Assembly (NCBI GenBank): GCA_039188505.1
Contig: JBCCZC010000194.1
Location: forward strand, 1 to 10,055
Direction: 5' to 3'
DNA length: 10,055 nt
From: JBCCZC01 sp039188505
GTDB lineage: Bacteria > Pseudomonadota > Gammaproteobacteria > Xanthomonadales > SZUA-38
Under the pieces are notes generated by a model. The model saw nothing but the letters and a program-made list of their open reading frames with translations, was not told the DNA's origin and ran no database searches. Positions 1 to 7,930 of this stretch are shown here, in pieces (the stretch's first letter is position 1; every line of letters starts with the position of its first letter). Position numbers and translations under genes: made by a program.

Positions 1-417
1 CAGGAGTCACGGTTTCGCTCGGATGCGAGGCCCCCCCGGGAGAAGCTGCTCGGGGTCGTGCCCTGGAAGCGGAAATCCGATGCGTACGGCTACGCGCAGG
101 TGAAGGACGCTACCTGGGACTGGTACCGGGACAAAACCGGCCGCCGTGGCGCCAAGCGCACGGACTTCGGTGACGCGATCGACTTCGTGGGCTGGTACAC
201 GACCGTCTCCCAGCAGCAGCTCGGCCTGTCGAAATGGGATCCCTACGGCCAGTACCTCGCCTACCACGAGGGCCACGGTGGCTATGAGCGTGGCACCTGG
301 CGGTCCAAGGGTTGGCTTCAGGACGTCGCAAGGAAGGTCGACTACCAGGCCAAGGAGTGGGGCGTCCAGCTGCGCCGCTGCGAGGATGATCTCGACAAGG
401 GCGGCTGGTTCTTCTGA
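1..417 (+). CDS. Lytic transglycosylase, SLT domain (5' part cut off by window edge)
   Basis: The frame is open from base 1 to the TGA at 415-417, so this is the last 138 codons of a longer gene. The first visible residues are QESRF. This matches the ESxF motif of SLT-family lytic transglycosylases, whose Glu is the catalytic acid that cleaves the MurNAc-GlcNAc bond of peptidoglycan. It is followed by GYAQV, the counterpart of the family's GLMQ motif, and by DFGDAIDFVGWY and YLAYHEGHGGY, which read like the substrate-groove part of the small gammaproteobacterial SLT lipoproteins. The N-terminus, including any signal peptide or lipobox, lies outside the window. The protein presumably acts in the periplasm on murein. 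A radical SAM gene follows on the same strand after 25 nt with no visible terminator, so read-through is possible. The family call is firm; the exact subfamily is not. Confidence 0.85.
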   Translation, partial: QESRFRSDARPPREKLLGVVPWKRKSDAYGYAQVKDATWDWYRDKTGRRGAKRTDFGDAIDFVGWYTTVSQQQLGLSKWDPYGQYLAYHEGHGGYERGTWRSKGWLQDVARKVDYQAKEWGVQLRRCEDDLDKGGWFF

Positions 418-430
418 CGCCCGAGGGTCA

Positions 431-436
431 GGGAGG
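431..436 (+). promoter_or_regulatory. Shine-Dalgarno GGGAGG fixing a TTG start
   Basis: GGGAGG ends 6 nt before TTG at 443. It is the strongest ribosome-binding match near the start of the radical SAM frame. No in-frame ATG or GTG lies between it and the first conserved cysteine. This is why the TTG was chosen over the far-upstream ATG at 146, which would overlap the transglycosylase gene. Confidence 0.7.
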
Positions 437-442
437 CCCGGA

Positions 443-1534
443 TTGATACCTGCGACCGTCGCCTGTCATTACCCGTTTGCCGCCGTTAACATCGGTCCGG
501 GCGGCGACGTCTGGTTCTGCTGTCCCGAGTGGACGACCGGCGCGGCACTTACCCGCCTGGGCAACCTGCGGGAAGGCTCACTGCAGGCACTCTGGAACGG
601 GCCCGTGGCCCAGGCCATCCGGGCGGCGATGTACGCCGATCGGATCGAGTCCTGGTGTCGTTCTCCAGGCTGCCCGATCCTGAACGGCGGCCAGCGTCTC
701 GCCGTCGCCGACCCCGCCGTGCACGCCCGCGGTGAGCTGCTCGCCGACGCCACGCTCGGCGAGATCGCCCGCGGCGAAACGGTGCTGACGAGCTTTCCGA
801 GCTACGTTGTTATCTCCAACGACTGGCGGTGCAATCTGCGGTGCGTGATGTGCAGCACCACCTCGTTCGTGGCCCGGTACGGAAACCGCGATCCAGTCGT
901 TGCCGGGGTGACCGAGCAGCTCTTCGACGAATTGGAAGCCAACGCGGAGGCCCTACGGCGGGTGTTCCTCTCGGGCTATGGCGACCCCTTCTCGATCCGA
1001 CGGCACCTCCGCTTCCTCCGGGAGACAACGCGTCGCCATCGGGTCGAGATCGAGCTCCTGACCAACGGCCAACTGCTCTCGCCCCGGATGTGGGAGACCA
1101 TCGCCCACAACCGCTTCTACACGATCCGCGTGAGCGTTGATGCGACCCGCGAGGCGACCTATCGGGCGATCCGCAAGCGGGGTAGCTGGAATCGCCTGCT
1201 CCGGAACCTGCGGTTCCTGGGAGAGCTCCGGCGAGCTGGAGACCTGCCGGCCTTCGAGATCAACATGACCGTCATGCGCGAGAACTACCGGGAGGTCTAC
1301 GATTTCCTGGACTTTGGCCTGGAGCTCGGCGGTGACTGCGTCGGACGGCAGCTCATCCACGGGGATCTCGGGGGGCAGAACTTCCTCGAGCCGACCGTGG
1401 ACTGGGACATCGTGCGCTACCTGCAGGCGTTCCTCGCCTCGGAAACGGCGGCCCATCCGCGCTACTACACGGACTTCCTCGGCCACCTCGTGGGCTTGCA
1501 GCCGCCGGCGGTCAGCGCCGGTTCATCGCCGTGA
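443..1534 (+). CDS. Radical SAM protein with N-terminal SPASM-like cysteine region
   Basis: This is a 363-residue protein starting at TTG. The radical SAM CxxxCxxC motif is C130, C134 and C137 (CNLRCVMC). It is followed by SGYGDPF (178-183), which occupies the GGEP position of the fold, and by TNG at 207-209 and SVDATREATY at 231-240. It should bind a 4Fe-4S cluster and cleave S-adenosylmethionine to start a radical reaction. Unusually, the auxiliary cysteines precede the core: C8, then G-x4-C (G21 to C26) with C27, a LGNL...LWNG stretch (39-53), then C72 and C77. This looks like a SPASM half placed at the N-terminus, and no cysteines follow at the C-terminus. The 3' end overlaps the convergent glycosidase-like gene by 23 nt. 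SPASM enzymes commonly modify peptides, proteins or sugars; the substrate here is unknown. The fold is sure, the reaction is not. Confidence 0.85.
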   Translation: MIPATVACHYPFAAVNIGPGGDVWFCCPEWTTGAALTRLGNLREGSLQALWNGPVAQAIRAAMYADRIESWCRSPGCPILNGGQRLAVADPAVHARGELLADATLGEIARGETVLTSFPSYVVISNDWRCNLRCVMCSTTSFVARYGNRDPVVAGVTEQLFDELEANAEALRRVFLSGYGDPFSIRRHLRFLRETTRRHRVEIELLTNGQLLSPRMWETIAHNRFYTIRVSVDATREATYRAIRKRGSWNRLLRNLRFLGELRRAGDLPAFEINMTVMRENYREVYDFLDFGLELGGDCVGRQLIHGDLGGQNFLEPTVDWDIVRYLQAFLASETAAHPRYYTDFLGHLVGLQPPAVSAGSSP

Positions 1535-3053
1535 TCTCACGGTGCAGGCGTCCGGGCCGGCCGCATTCGTCTCGCAGATGCAGCCGCATCTCGAAGCCCC
1601 ACAGGCGCAGGTCGGTCAGCGCGACCGGATGGCTTCCGACGTTTTGCAGCGAGAACTCGATCTCTTCCCCGCCGCGATGCCGTGCCGGGTCGAGGGCGAC
1701 CGTCAGCGTGCCGGCAGGGCCTGCGCCGCGGGCCTCCTCGACGCCGTTCACGGCGAAGGCGACTTCGCAGGCCTGGCCGCAATGCGCCGAGAAGGTCACG
1801 TTCTCGTAGAGGTAGCTCGCATTACCGGCCAGCTCGGGAACCATGCACTGGGCGAGGCGGGCGCCCGGCGCCAGCACCGCGGCGAAACCATCTGTCCCGG
1901 TGGGCTCCAGGGCGATCTCGCCCCGCGTCTGCCAACCCTCGAACCGACGCAGGAATCGCGCGTTGTAGAGGTGATTGTCGACGTAATCGAAGTACGCCCA
2001 GAGGCCATAGCCGCGGCTCCGCTGTTCGAGGACCGCAGCGGCCTGCAGCAGAAAATGCCCCAGCTCCGCGGCCTCGATCCTCGGCCAGTGCGGGAACTGC
2101 GGTGATTCGTCCAGGAAGACGAACTGGTCGAGGAAGTGATTGTTCGCCCGACCGTCGTCCGTCACGCGGTCCAGCACAATCCCGAGATTGGCAAGCGCCG
2201 CGCCGGCGGTCAGCGTCTCGCCCTCGTTGCGGGCGTTCATGTAGTGGAAGAAGTAGCCTACGCGCAGCAGCGGGTCAGACAGCCGCAGGTCGTTCTCGAT
2301 ATAGGCAGGCTTGCCGCCGAAGGTGACCTGCTCGAAGTCGGGCCGCAGCTGCATCGACAGCTTTGGCCAGCGACGCCGACTGTCGTCCAGCAGGGTGTTT
2401 TGCAGCTGGTTCACGAACGCGTTGAAGTGCGGGTAGTCCTCGTCGGAAGGCAGCGGAATCCGCAACGGCCCCGCCGGGCGATGTCCCCGAGCCGCGAGGT
2501 ATCGGTCATAGCCGAGATAGGCAGCGAGTTCGGCCCTGCGTTCGGCGTCGGCGTAGATCATGCGGTGGCGCAGCGACGGCAGATCTTCCCAGGAGAAGAA
2601 GGCGAACAGCAGGTGTTCGGCACCTTCGGTGGCGGCAGCGAGCGCCTCGAGATAGGCAAACCAAGCGGACCGGATCGTCCGGGATCCGAACAGGCCGAGG
2701 ATCCGCTCCTCGTAGGTGCCTTCGCTGATCGGGCATCCGCTCCAGGGAAAACCCACCCGGAGAATGCAGTAGAGCCCTTGGTCTCTGGCCGCATCGAGGA
2801 CCCGGGTGAGTCGATCGAGGCGCCACTGGTCGAGGCAGTCCGTCCCCCCGGAGAGCGCCGGCTGAAAGCCCCGCCAGGGCACGACCAGGATGACCGCATT
2901 GAAGCCGTCGGCCCGGATCTGGCGGAAGTGCGTCGTCAGCCGGGACAGGTCCGCGTTCTCCCAGAAGTTGATCGGCTGCGCATCGGCAAAGTAATGGACT
3001 GCGCGAAGGAACGGCCAGGGGGAGTCGGACGCGAGCGGCGCTACCTCCCTCAC
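1512..3053 (-). CDS. Glycoside-hydrolase-like TIM-barrel protein with C-terminal beta-sandwich
   Basis: This is a 513-residue protein. The GTG start at 3053 shares GTGA with the TGA stop of the upstream radical SAM gene, implying translational coupling. The frame is open further upstream, but only inside that gene. There is no signal peptide, so it is predicted cytoplasmic. Residues about 15-375 read like a GH5/GH-A-type (beta/alpha)8 barrel: FNAVILVVPWRGFQP (51-65), YCILRVGFPWSG (95-106), LLFAFFSWEDLP (148-159) and FVFLDESPQFP (311-321). E156 and E316 sit where the acid/base (after strand 4) and nucleophile (after strand 7) of clan GH-A would be. Residues about 380-495 look like a beta-sandwich of the carbohydrate-binding kind. 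I do not recognise a named family, and activity on a sugar is inferred from fold-like motifs only. It could be a non-catalytic sugar-binding homologue. Confidence 0.7.
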   Translation of the reverse strand: MREVAPLASDSPWPFLRAVHYFADAQPINFWENADLSRLTTHFRQIRADGFNAVILVVPWRGFQPALSGGTDCLDQWRLDRLTRVLDAARDQGLYCILRVGFPWSGCPISEGTYEERILGLFGSRTIRSAWFAYLEALAAATEGAEHLLFAFFSWEDLPSLRHRMIYADAERRAELAAYLGYDRYLAARGHRPAGPLRIPLPSDEDYPHFNAFVNQLQNTLLDDSRRRWPKLSMQLRPDFEQVTFGGKPAYIENDLRLSDPLLRVGYFFHYMNARNEGETLTAGAALANLGIVLDRVTDDGRANNHFLDQFVFLDESPQFPHWPRIEAAELGHFLLQAAAVLEQRSRGYGLWAYFDYVDNHLYNARFLRRFEGWQTRGEIALEPTGTDGFAAVLAPGARLAQCMVPELAGNASYLYENVTFSAHCGQACEVAFAVNGVEEARGAGPAGTLTVALDPARHRGGEEIEFSLQNVGSHPVALTDLRLWGFEMRLHLRDECGRPGRLHREITAMNRR

Positions 3054-4357
3054 GGCGCCGGAAAGTATTGCTGCTGCAGGAGGCGAGGCGGGATGGTTTG
3101 CCACAAGTCGAGCTGTCGCAGGTGGCCCGCGTAGTCGTCGCTCCAGGGCGACGACGGTCGATCCGCGCACGAGGCGCAGCGCATGGGATGGCGGCGATCG
3201 CGGGCCGCGATCGCGCGATCGAGGTTCATCGGGTTGCCGTGGTCGAGCTGGTCGACGGTACCGAGCACGAGTTCGCCCTCGCTATGGCCCGCCGCCTTGG
3301 GCGCCATGCAGCAGGGCAGGAGGCGCCCGGTGGCGTCGACCGTCAGGTTGTCGTAGAGCCAGCGACAGGGCACTCCACTCGGTGCCGCCGCTCCGGGGAG
3401 GCGTTCGGGCGAGCGTACCCGGAGCAGGTCGCGCCAAGCCGCATCGACCGCCGCGCCACTTGCGGCGGTCGAAGCCATCTGCTCGTTCGATGGCTCCGGC
3501 ATTGGCCGGAACACGATCGTGCCGGCATGCTCGCTGGCCGCGGCGCGGATGCCCGGATCATCGCGGGCGACGTCGAACGGCTCGCGGACGTCGATGGCGT
3601 CGAAACCGAGCTCATCGGCGAGTGCGATGGCGCCGGCGACCTCGTGCCGGTTGTGCTCGAAGGTGAGGAACTGCCAGACGAGCTCGGGCCGACAGTGCGC
3701 CGCGGCGCGCCTGGCTGCGACCAGCCGGGCCACATTCTTCAGGACGACGTCGAGACTGCCGCGGCGGCGAAAGCGCGCGTAGGTCGCCTGGCTGGTGCCG
3801 TCAATGGACACCGTGATCCGGTCGACGCCCGAGGCGACGATAGCGTCGGCGTCGATCGGCAGCGACAGGTTGGTCGACGTCACCGTGGCCAGCCCATAGC
3901 TCCTGGCGGCGGCGACAAGCCGAGGGAACTGGCGGTTCAGCAGGGGCTCGCCGTAGTTGTAGAAGACTGCCGCGAACGCGAACGGTCCGAGCTTCGCCAG
4001 CAGCGCCTCGAAGCGCTCGGGTGACAGGACGCCGGCGGGCCAATCGAAGGTTTCGCGCCAGGCTGGATTGGCGCTATGGATGCAGCCCGGACAGCGCAGT
4101 TGGCAGGCGTTGGCGGGATCGACGAGAAGCTTCAGCGGTCTCGACTCGAGCGTCCGATCGGCGCGCCGGAAGTGGCCGTCGGCGGTGAGGAGATTCCACA
4201 GTTTCAGTGCGAGGAGCCGCGCCTGCGTCGCCGTTCCCCCGCGGGCGCGAATGCGGCGCTCGAGGGCGCTTGCCTCGCGCCAGGGGTGATCGGCAGAAGC
4301 GGGTGCCTGTCGCGCTGCGGTGGCCGCGCCGTCTGGCGCCGGAAGGTGGTCGTCCAT
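3050..4357 (-). CDS. Radical SAM protein with C-terminal SPASM-like domain
   Basis: This is a 435-residue protein from the ATG at 4357. A TTG at 4402 would add 15 residues but abuts the hairpin at 4407-4426 and is less likely. The radical SAM motif CQLRCPGC gives C85, C89 and C92. YNYGEPLLN (133-141) carries the GEP motif, and ITVSIDGTSQATY (181-193) follows. VWQFLTFEHNRHEV (227-240) resembles a segment I associate with SPASM enzymes found near sugar and surface-polymer genes. The C-terminal cysteines are C331, G344-x4-C349, C350, C394 and C397. This is an incomplete SPASM set, perhaps holding one auxiliary 4Fe-4S cluster. Residues 1-70 are Ala/Arg-rich and probably partly disordered. The stop overlaps the next gene's GTG start, so it and the glycosidase-like protein are probably made together. 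The substrate is unknown. Confidence 0.85.
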   Translation of the reverse strand: MDDHLPAPDGAATAARQAPASADHPWREASALERRIRARGGTATQARLLALKLWNLLTADGHFRRADRTLESRPLKLLVDPANACQLRCPGCIHSANPAWRETFDWPAGVLSPERFEALLAKLGPFAFAAVFYNYGEPLLNRQFPRLVAAARSYGLATVTSTNLSLPIDADAIVASGVDRITVSIDGTSQATYARFRRRGSLDVVLKNVARLVAARRAAAHCRPELVWQFLTFEHNRHEVAGAIALADELGFDAIDVREPFDVARDDPGIRAAASEHAGTIVFRPMPEPSNEQMASTAASGAAVDAAWRDLLRVRSPERLPGAAAPSGVPCRWLYDNLTVDATGRLLPCCMAPKAAGHSEGELVLGTVDQLDHGNPMNLDRAIAARDRRHPMRCASCADRPSSPWSDDYAGHLRQLDLWQTIPPRLLQQQYFPAP

Positions 4358-4406
4358 AACCCGACGGGCGTTTCCGTTGATCCCACGAGGAGGGTGCCAC
4401 AAGCGA

Positions 4407-4426
4407 GCCGGCCTCGACAGGCCGGC
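4407..4426 (-). terminator. Perfect GC hairpin between NYN gene and radical SAM gene
   Basis: GCCGGCCT (4407-4414) and AGGCCGGC (4419-4426) form an 8-bp perfect stem with a 4-nt loop. It begins 4 nt after the stop codon of the NYN gene. No clear U-run follows on the minus strand, so it is a weak or Rho-assisted terminator, or an mRNA 3'-end protecting hairpin. It may separate the NYN transcript from the radical SAM/glycosidase pair. Confidence 0.5.
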
Positions 4427-4429
4427 GCG

Positions 4430-5248
4430 TCAGTCCGTCGAGAACCCTCGGATGATGTAGCCGCCGGACTTCTCGTCATGCTGGAGATCGAGGAGGCCAC
4501 GCTTCTCCGCCTCCTTCAGCAGGTCGCTGAAGGTCCGGAAGCCATGGTAGGACTCGTTGAAGCCGGGCTTTCGACGTTTGATGGTCTGCTTGATCATCGA
4601 GCCCCAGATCTTGTCTTCATCACTCTTGTCTGCGAAGAGATCCTCGACCGTTGCGAGCAGGGTGTCGATCGCCTTCTGCCGCTTCTCCTCTTCCGTCGAG
4701 GTCGCGCCCCCGCTGCGGCCCTTACCGGACGCCTTGGCCTTCTTGCGACGTGCTGAGCGCTGTTTCTCGGATGAGCGTACGAGGTCGTCGTAGTAAATGA
4801 ATTCGTCGCAGTTGGTGGTCAGGAGATCGGACGTGGACTGTTTCACGCCGACGCCGATCACCAGCTTGTTGTTCTCGCGAAGCTTCGAGACGAGGGGCGA
4901 GAAATCGGAGTCGCCGCTGATGATCACGAAGGTGTCCACGTGCGCCTTCGTGTAGCAGAGGTCGAGGGCGTCCACCACCATGCGGATGTCGGCCGAATTC
5001 TTACCTGACTGCCGTACGTGCGGGATTTCGATCAGCTCGAACCCCGTCTCGTGCATGGTGGCCTTGAATTCGCGGTATCCGTCCCAGCCGCAGTAGGCCT
5101 TCTTCACGACGATATTGCCCTTGAGCAGCAGCTTCTCGAGGACGCGGTTCATGTCGAAGGCAGCGTACTTCTGGTCGCGGACGCCTAGGGCGATGTTCTC
5201 GAAATCGCAGAACACCGCCATGATGCGTGTATGTTCGGTCTCACTCAT
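4430..5248 (-). CDS. NYN (LabA/DUF88-type) domain protein with OST-HTH/LOTUS C-terminus
   Basis: This is a 272-residue protein from the ATG at 5248. The N-terminal NYN domain (about 8-158) has the expected acidic residues of the PIN-like nuclease fold: D15 in FCDFENIA, D87 in NSADIRMVVD, and D113 and D115 in ISGDSDFSPLV. These residues coordinate metal in the fold, so RNase activity is plausible. A lysine/arginine-rich linker (160-192) leads to a C-terminal segment (about 193-272) with GFNESYHGFRTFSDLL and GLLDL...GGYIIRG, typical of the OST-HTH/LOTUS RNA-binding domain. NYN-LOTUS proteins are widespread in bacteria and their biological role is poorly known. The gene lies 41 nt downstream of a small secreted-protein gene in the same direction and is followed by a hairpin. 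The domain call is confident; the function is not. Confidence 0.9.
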   Translation of the reverse strand: MSETEHTRIMAVFCDFENIALGVRDQKYAAFDMNRVLEKLLLKGNIVVKKAYCGWDGYREFKATMHETGFELIEIPHVRQSGKNSADIRMVVDALDLCYTKAHVDTFVIISGDSDFSPLVSKLRENNKLVIGVGVKQSTSDLLTTNCDEFIYYDDLVRSSEKQRSARRKKAKASGKGRSGGATSTEEEKRQKAIDTLLATVEDLFADKSDEDKIWGSMIKQTIKRRKPGFNESYHGFRTFSDLLKEAEKRGLLDLQHDEKSGGYIIRGFSTD

Positions 5249-5289
5249 CCGCCCATGTTAACAGGCATGCGGGTCAACGACGGTCCGCC

Positions 5290-5610
5290 TCAGAGACGAA
5301 TTCGGAATTCCTGGACCTGGGGACGCTCGCACGGCGACCCGGCAATTCCGGAAGCCCGGATCCGTTGTCCCGCGTGTGAAAGATCGTAGTCGCTCGCGAG
5401 CGTATCGAGCACCAGGCGACAGGATCGTCCCGGCAGCACGGCGAGGCGAACGTGGTCGGCGTGCGCCTCGACGGCCGACGCCAGCACCACCTCCCGGGGC
5501 AGCAGGACCCGGATCTCCTCGGCGAGGCCGTCGGTCGGTGCGGGGGCGAGGTCCACGGCGCTGAGCAGCAGCGCGGAGAGCATGGCAAAGGCAGCGGGTA
5601 GCGTCTTCAT
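5290..5610 (-). CDS. Small exported protein of unknown function
   Basis: This is a 106-residue protein from the ATG at 5610. Residues 1-24 (MKTL, then AAFAMLSALLLSAV, then APAP) look like a Sec signal peptide with cleavage near the APA at 22-24, though the n-region has only one positive charge. The mature part is about 80 residues and contains two cysteines (C64 and C94) that could form a disulfide in the periplasm. I see no known motif. Two competing frames cover the same bases; this one was chosen because only it gives a signal peptide and a balanced composition. An ATG at 5622 is an alternative start. It sits 46 nt after the diguanylate cyclase stop and 41 nt before the NYN gene, so it may be part of one transcript with either. 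The gene is likely real, the role unknown. Confidence 0.55.
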   Translation of the reverse strand: MKTLPAAFAMLSALLLSAVDLAPAPTDGLAEEIRVLLPREVVLASAVEAHADHVRLAVLPGRSCRLVLDTLASDYDLSHAGQRIRASGIAGSPCERPQVQEFRIRL

Positions 5611-5656
5611 GGCCCCGAGCATGCACCCCGGGATTCTCAAAACCCGAGAATGACGC

Positions 5657-6805
<1,149 letters not shown>

Positions 6806-6873
6806 CTGCTGCTGCCCAGACCTCGTCGCAAGCCATGTTACTGTGGCGCGCGCATCCTGGCGAAATAGGCCCT

Positions 6874-7314
6874 GTGAGCAACCAGCACCAGCGCGGCGAC
6901 GGACTCGAACTGGCCGACGGCATTCGCCTGCCGCTGGCGGAGGTGACCTTCGCCGCGATCCGGGCGCGCGGAGCCGGCGGTCAGCACGTGAACACGACCG
7001 CGACCGCGGTCCAACTGCGGTTCGACGTGGCGGCGTCCTCGCTTCCCGAGGCGTGGAAGCGTCGGCTGCTCGCGCTGGCCGACCGGCGCCTGTCCGCGGA
7101 CGGCGTTTTCCAGGTCCGCGCGGAGAGCCGCCGCAGCCAGGAACAGAATCGGCGCGATGCCCTCGAGCGGCTGCGGGACTGGATCATCAGCGGCACGCGC
7201 GTCCAGCGACGCCGCAAGGCGACCCGGCCGAGCAACGCAGCACGCCGCCGCCGCGTCGAGGCCAAGCGGCGCCGGAGCGCCGTCAAGGCCCTGAGAAGAT
7301 CCGTTGACGACTGA
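6874..7314 (+). CDS. arfB: Alternative ribosome-rescue factor ArfB (peptidyl-tRNA hydrolase)
   Basis: This is a 146-residue protein, close to the 140 of E. coli ArfB (YaeJ). The catalytic GGQ loop is at 35-37 within RARGAGGQHVN. It is followed by LRFDVAASSLPE (48-59), very like the E. coli protein, and SRRSQEQNR (85-93). The C-terminal tail (about 110-142) is strongly basic, as expected for the part that enters the empty mRNA channel of stalled ribosomes. ArfB frees stalled ribosomes by hydrolysing peptidyl-tRNA on non-stop complexes without needing an A-site stop codon. The GTG at 6874 was chosen for length and alignment to the family start; ATG at 6835 in the same frame would add 13 residues with no family support. 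The phosphatase-like gene follows after 2 nt, so the two are probably cotranscribed. Confidence 0.92.
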   Translation: MSNQHQRGDGLELADGIRLPLAEVTFAAIRARGAGGQHVNTTATAVQLRFDVAASSLPEAWKRRLLALADRRLSADGVFQVRAESRRSQEQNRRDALERLRDWIISGTRVQRRRKATRPSNAARRRRVEAKRRRSAVKALRRSVDD

Positions 7315-7316
7315 GC

Positions 7317-7799
7317 ATGCCCATGAATCGTTGTATCCGTTTACTCCTCCTTGCCGCCCCCCTGTTTCTTCTCGCCGGGTTCGCCCACGCGAATGATGAT
7401 CCGCCCTGGCAGCTCGATGGCCAACCTACGGTGGCCGATCTCGAGGCCCTGGCGGCCGAAGGAGTCACGCTCGTGGTCAATACACGCTCTGTCGCGGAAA
7501 CGGCGGGGCTCGACTTCGACGAGCGTGCCGTGGTCGAGGCGCACGGGATGACCTATCTGCATCTGCCGATCGATCGCGAGCGGGCCTGGCTGTCCCCGGC
7601 GCGCGTCGATGCACTGGGCGAGGCGCTGGCCGCGAACGACGGGAAGGCCCTGCTGCACTGCGGCTCGGGCTATCGCGCGGCGGTGCTCCTTGCGGCCCAC
7701 CTCGTGCGGGCGGAGGGCATGAGCGTGGACGCTGCGATCGAACGGGTGGGTCGTGACGTCGCCCGCGCCGATCTCGACCGCGCACTCGGCACGCCCTGA
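7317..7799 (+). CDS. Exported DUF442 / rhodanese-like phosphatase-fold protein
   Basis: This is a 160-residue protein. MNRCIRLLLLAAPLFLLAGFAHA (residues 3-25) is a clear signal peptide with AxA cleavage before Asn26, so the mature protein is probably periplasmic. The start may be ATG 7317 or ATG 7323, both in frame. The body resembles the DUF442 (beta-lactamase hydrolase-like phosphatase) family: TLVVNTRSVAE (51-61), YLHLPID (80-86), and the P-loop HCGSGYRAA (114-122) with Cys115 and Arg120. That loop is CX4R, as in DUF442 and rhodaneses, and not the CX5R of classical tyrosine phosphatases. The activity could be phosphatase or sulfurtransferase; the substrate is unknown. It starts 2 nt after the arfB stop, a close pairing with no obvious functional link. 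Confidence 0.8.
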   Translation: MPMNRCIRLLLLAAPLFLLAGFAHANDDPPWQLDGQPTVADLEALAAEGVTLVVNTRSVAETAGLDFDERAVVEAHGMTYLHLPIDRERAWLSPARVDALGEALAANDGKALLHCGSGYRAAVLLAAHLVRAEGMSVDAAIERVGRDVARADLDRALGTP

Positions 7800-7822
7800 C
7801 TGGGCGCTAGTGGTCCCGCGAC

Positions 7823-7843
7823 GGGCGGGTCTGCCCTCGGTTT
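7823..7843 (+). terminator. Weak hairpin plus short T-run after phosphatase gene
   Basis: GGGC (7823-7826) and GCCC (7833-7836) make a short stem with a 6-nt loop, followed by TCGG and TTT at 7841-7843. It lies 23 nt past the stop of the DUF442 gene. The stem is short and the T-run minimal, so termination here is only a possibility. Confidence 0.25.
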
Positions 7844-7901
7844 AGAAAAAATCGATCGAGCCGGTCGTGCTGGCAACCCTCGCATCACGGTCCGTGTGTT
7901 C

Positions 7902-7928
7902 CAATGCCGCATTTCCTCGAGGGCATTG
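7902..7928 (+). promoter_or_regulatory. Inverted repeat over the pirin ribosome-binding site
   Basis: CAATGCC (7902-7908) and GGCATTG (7922-7928) are perfect 7-bp arms with a 13-nt spacer. The right arm covers the last bases of the Shine-Dalgarno GAGGG (7919-7923) and ends 2 nt before the pirin ATG. In mRNA it could hide the ribosome-binding site; in DNA it could be an operator. Neither role is shown. Confidence 0.35.
7919..7923 (+). promoter_or_regulatory. Shine-Dalgarno GAGGG for the pirin gene
   Basis: GAGGG ends 7 nt before ATG 7931. It supports that start over the upstream in-frame ATG at 7904, which has no comparable site and would add nine residues before the conserved N-terminus. Confidence 0.6.
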
Positions 7929-7930
7929 CC

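Noticed and set aside
2136..3134. Long plus-strand open frame of 332 codons opposite the glycosidase-like gene
   Set aside because: It is antisense to a gene with clear motifs, has no domain or Shine-Dalgarno, and is the kind of frame GC-rich DNA produces by chance.
3068..4024. Long plus-strand open frame of 318 codons opposite the second radical SAM gene
   Set aside because: It has Arg/Gly/Asp-rich low-complexity composition, no recognisable domain, and is fully antisense to a confident gene.
418..4430. A small precursor peptide for the SPASM enzymes
   Set aside because: The gaps 418-442 and 4358-4429 are too short for a convincing gene with a ribosome-binding site, and the other genes overlap each other. 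None was found.
5249..5280. TTGACC and TTAACA on the minus strand as a promoter for the NYN gene
   Set aside because: The spacing is about 10 nt, far short of the 16-18 nt needed for a sigma-70 promoter.
5258..5626. Competing 122- and 104-codon minus-strand frames over the small exported protein
   Set aside because: They lack a signal peptide or domain and have Arg/Pro/Ser-skewed composition typical of shadow frames.
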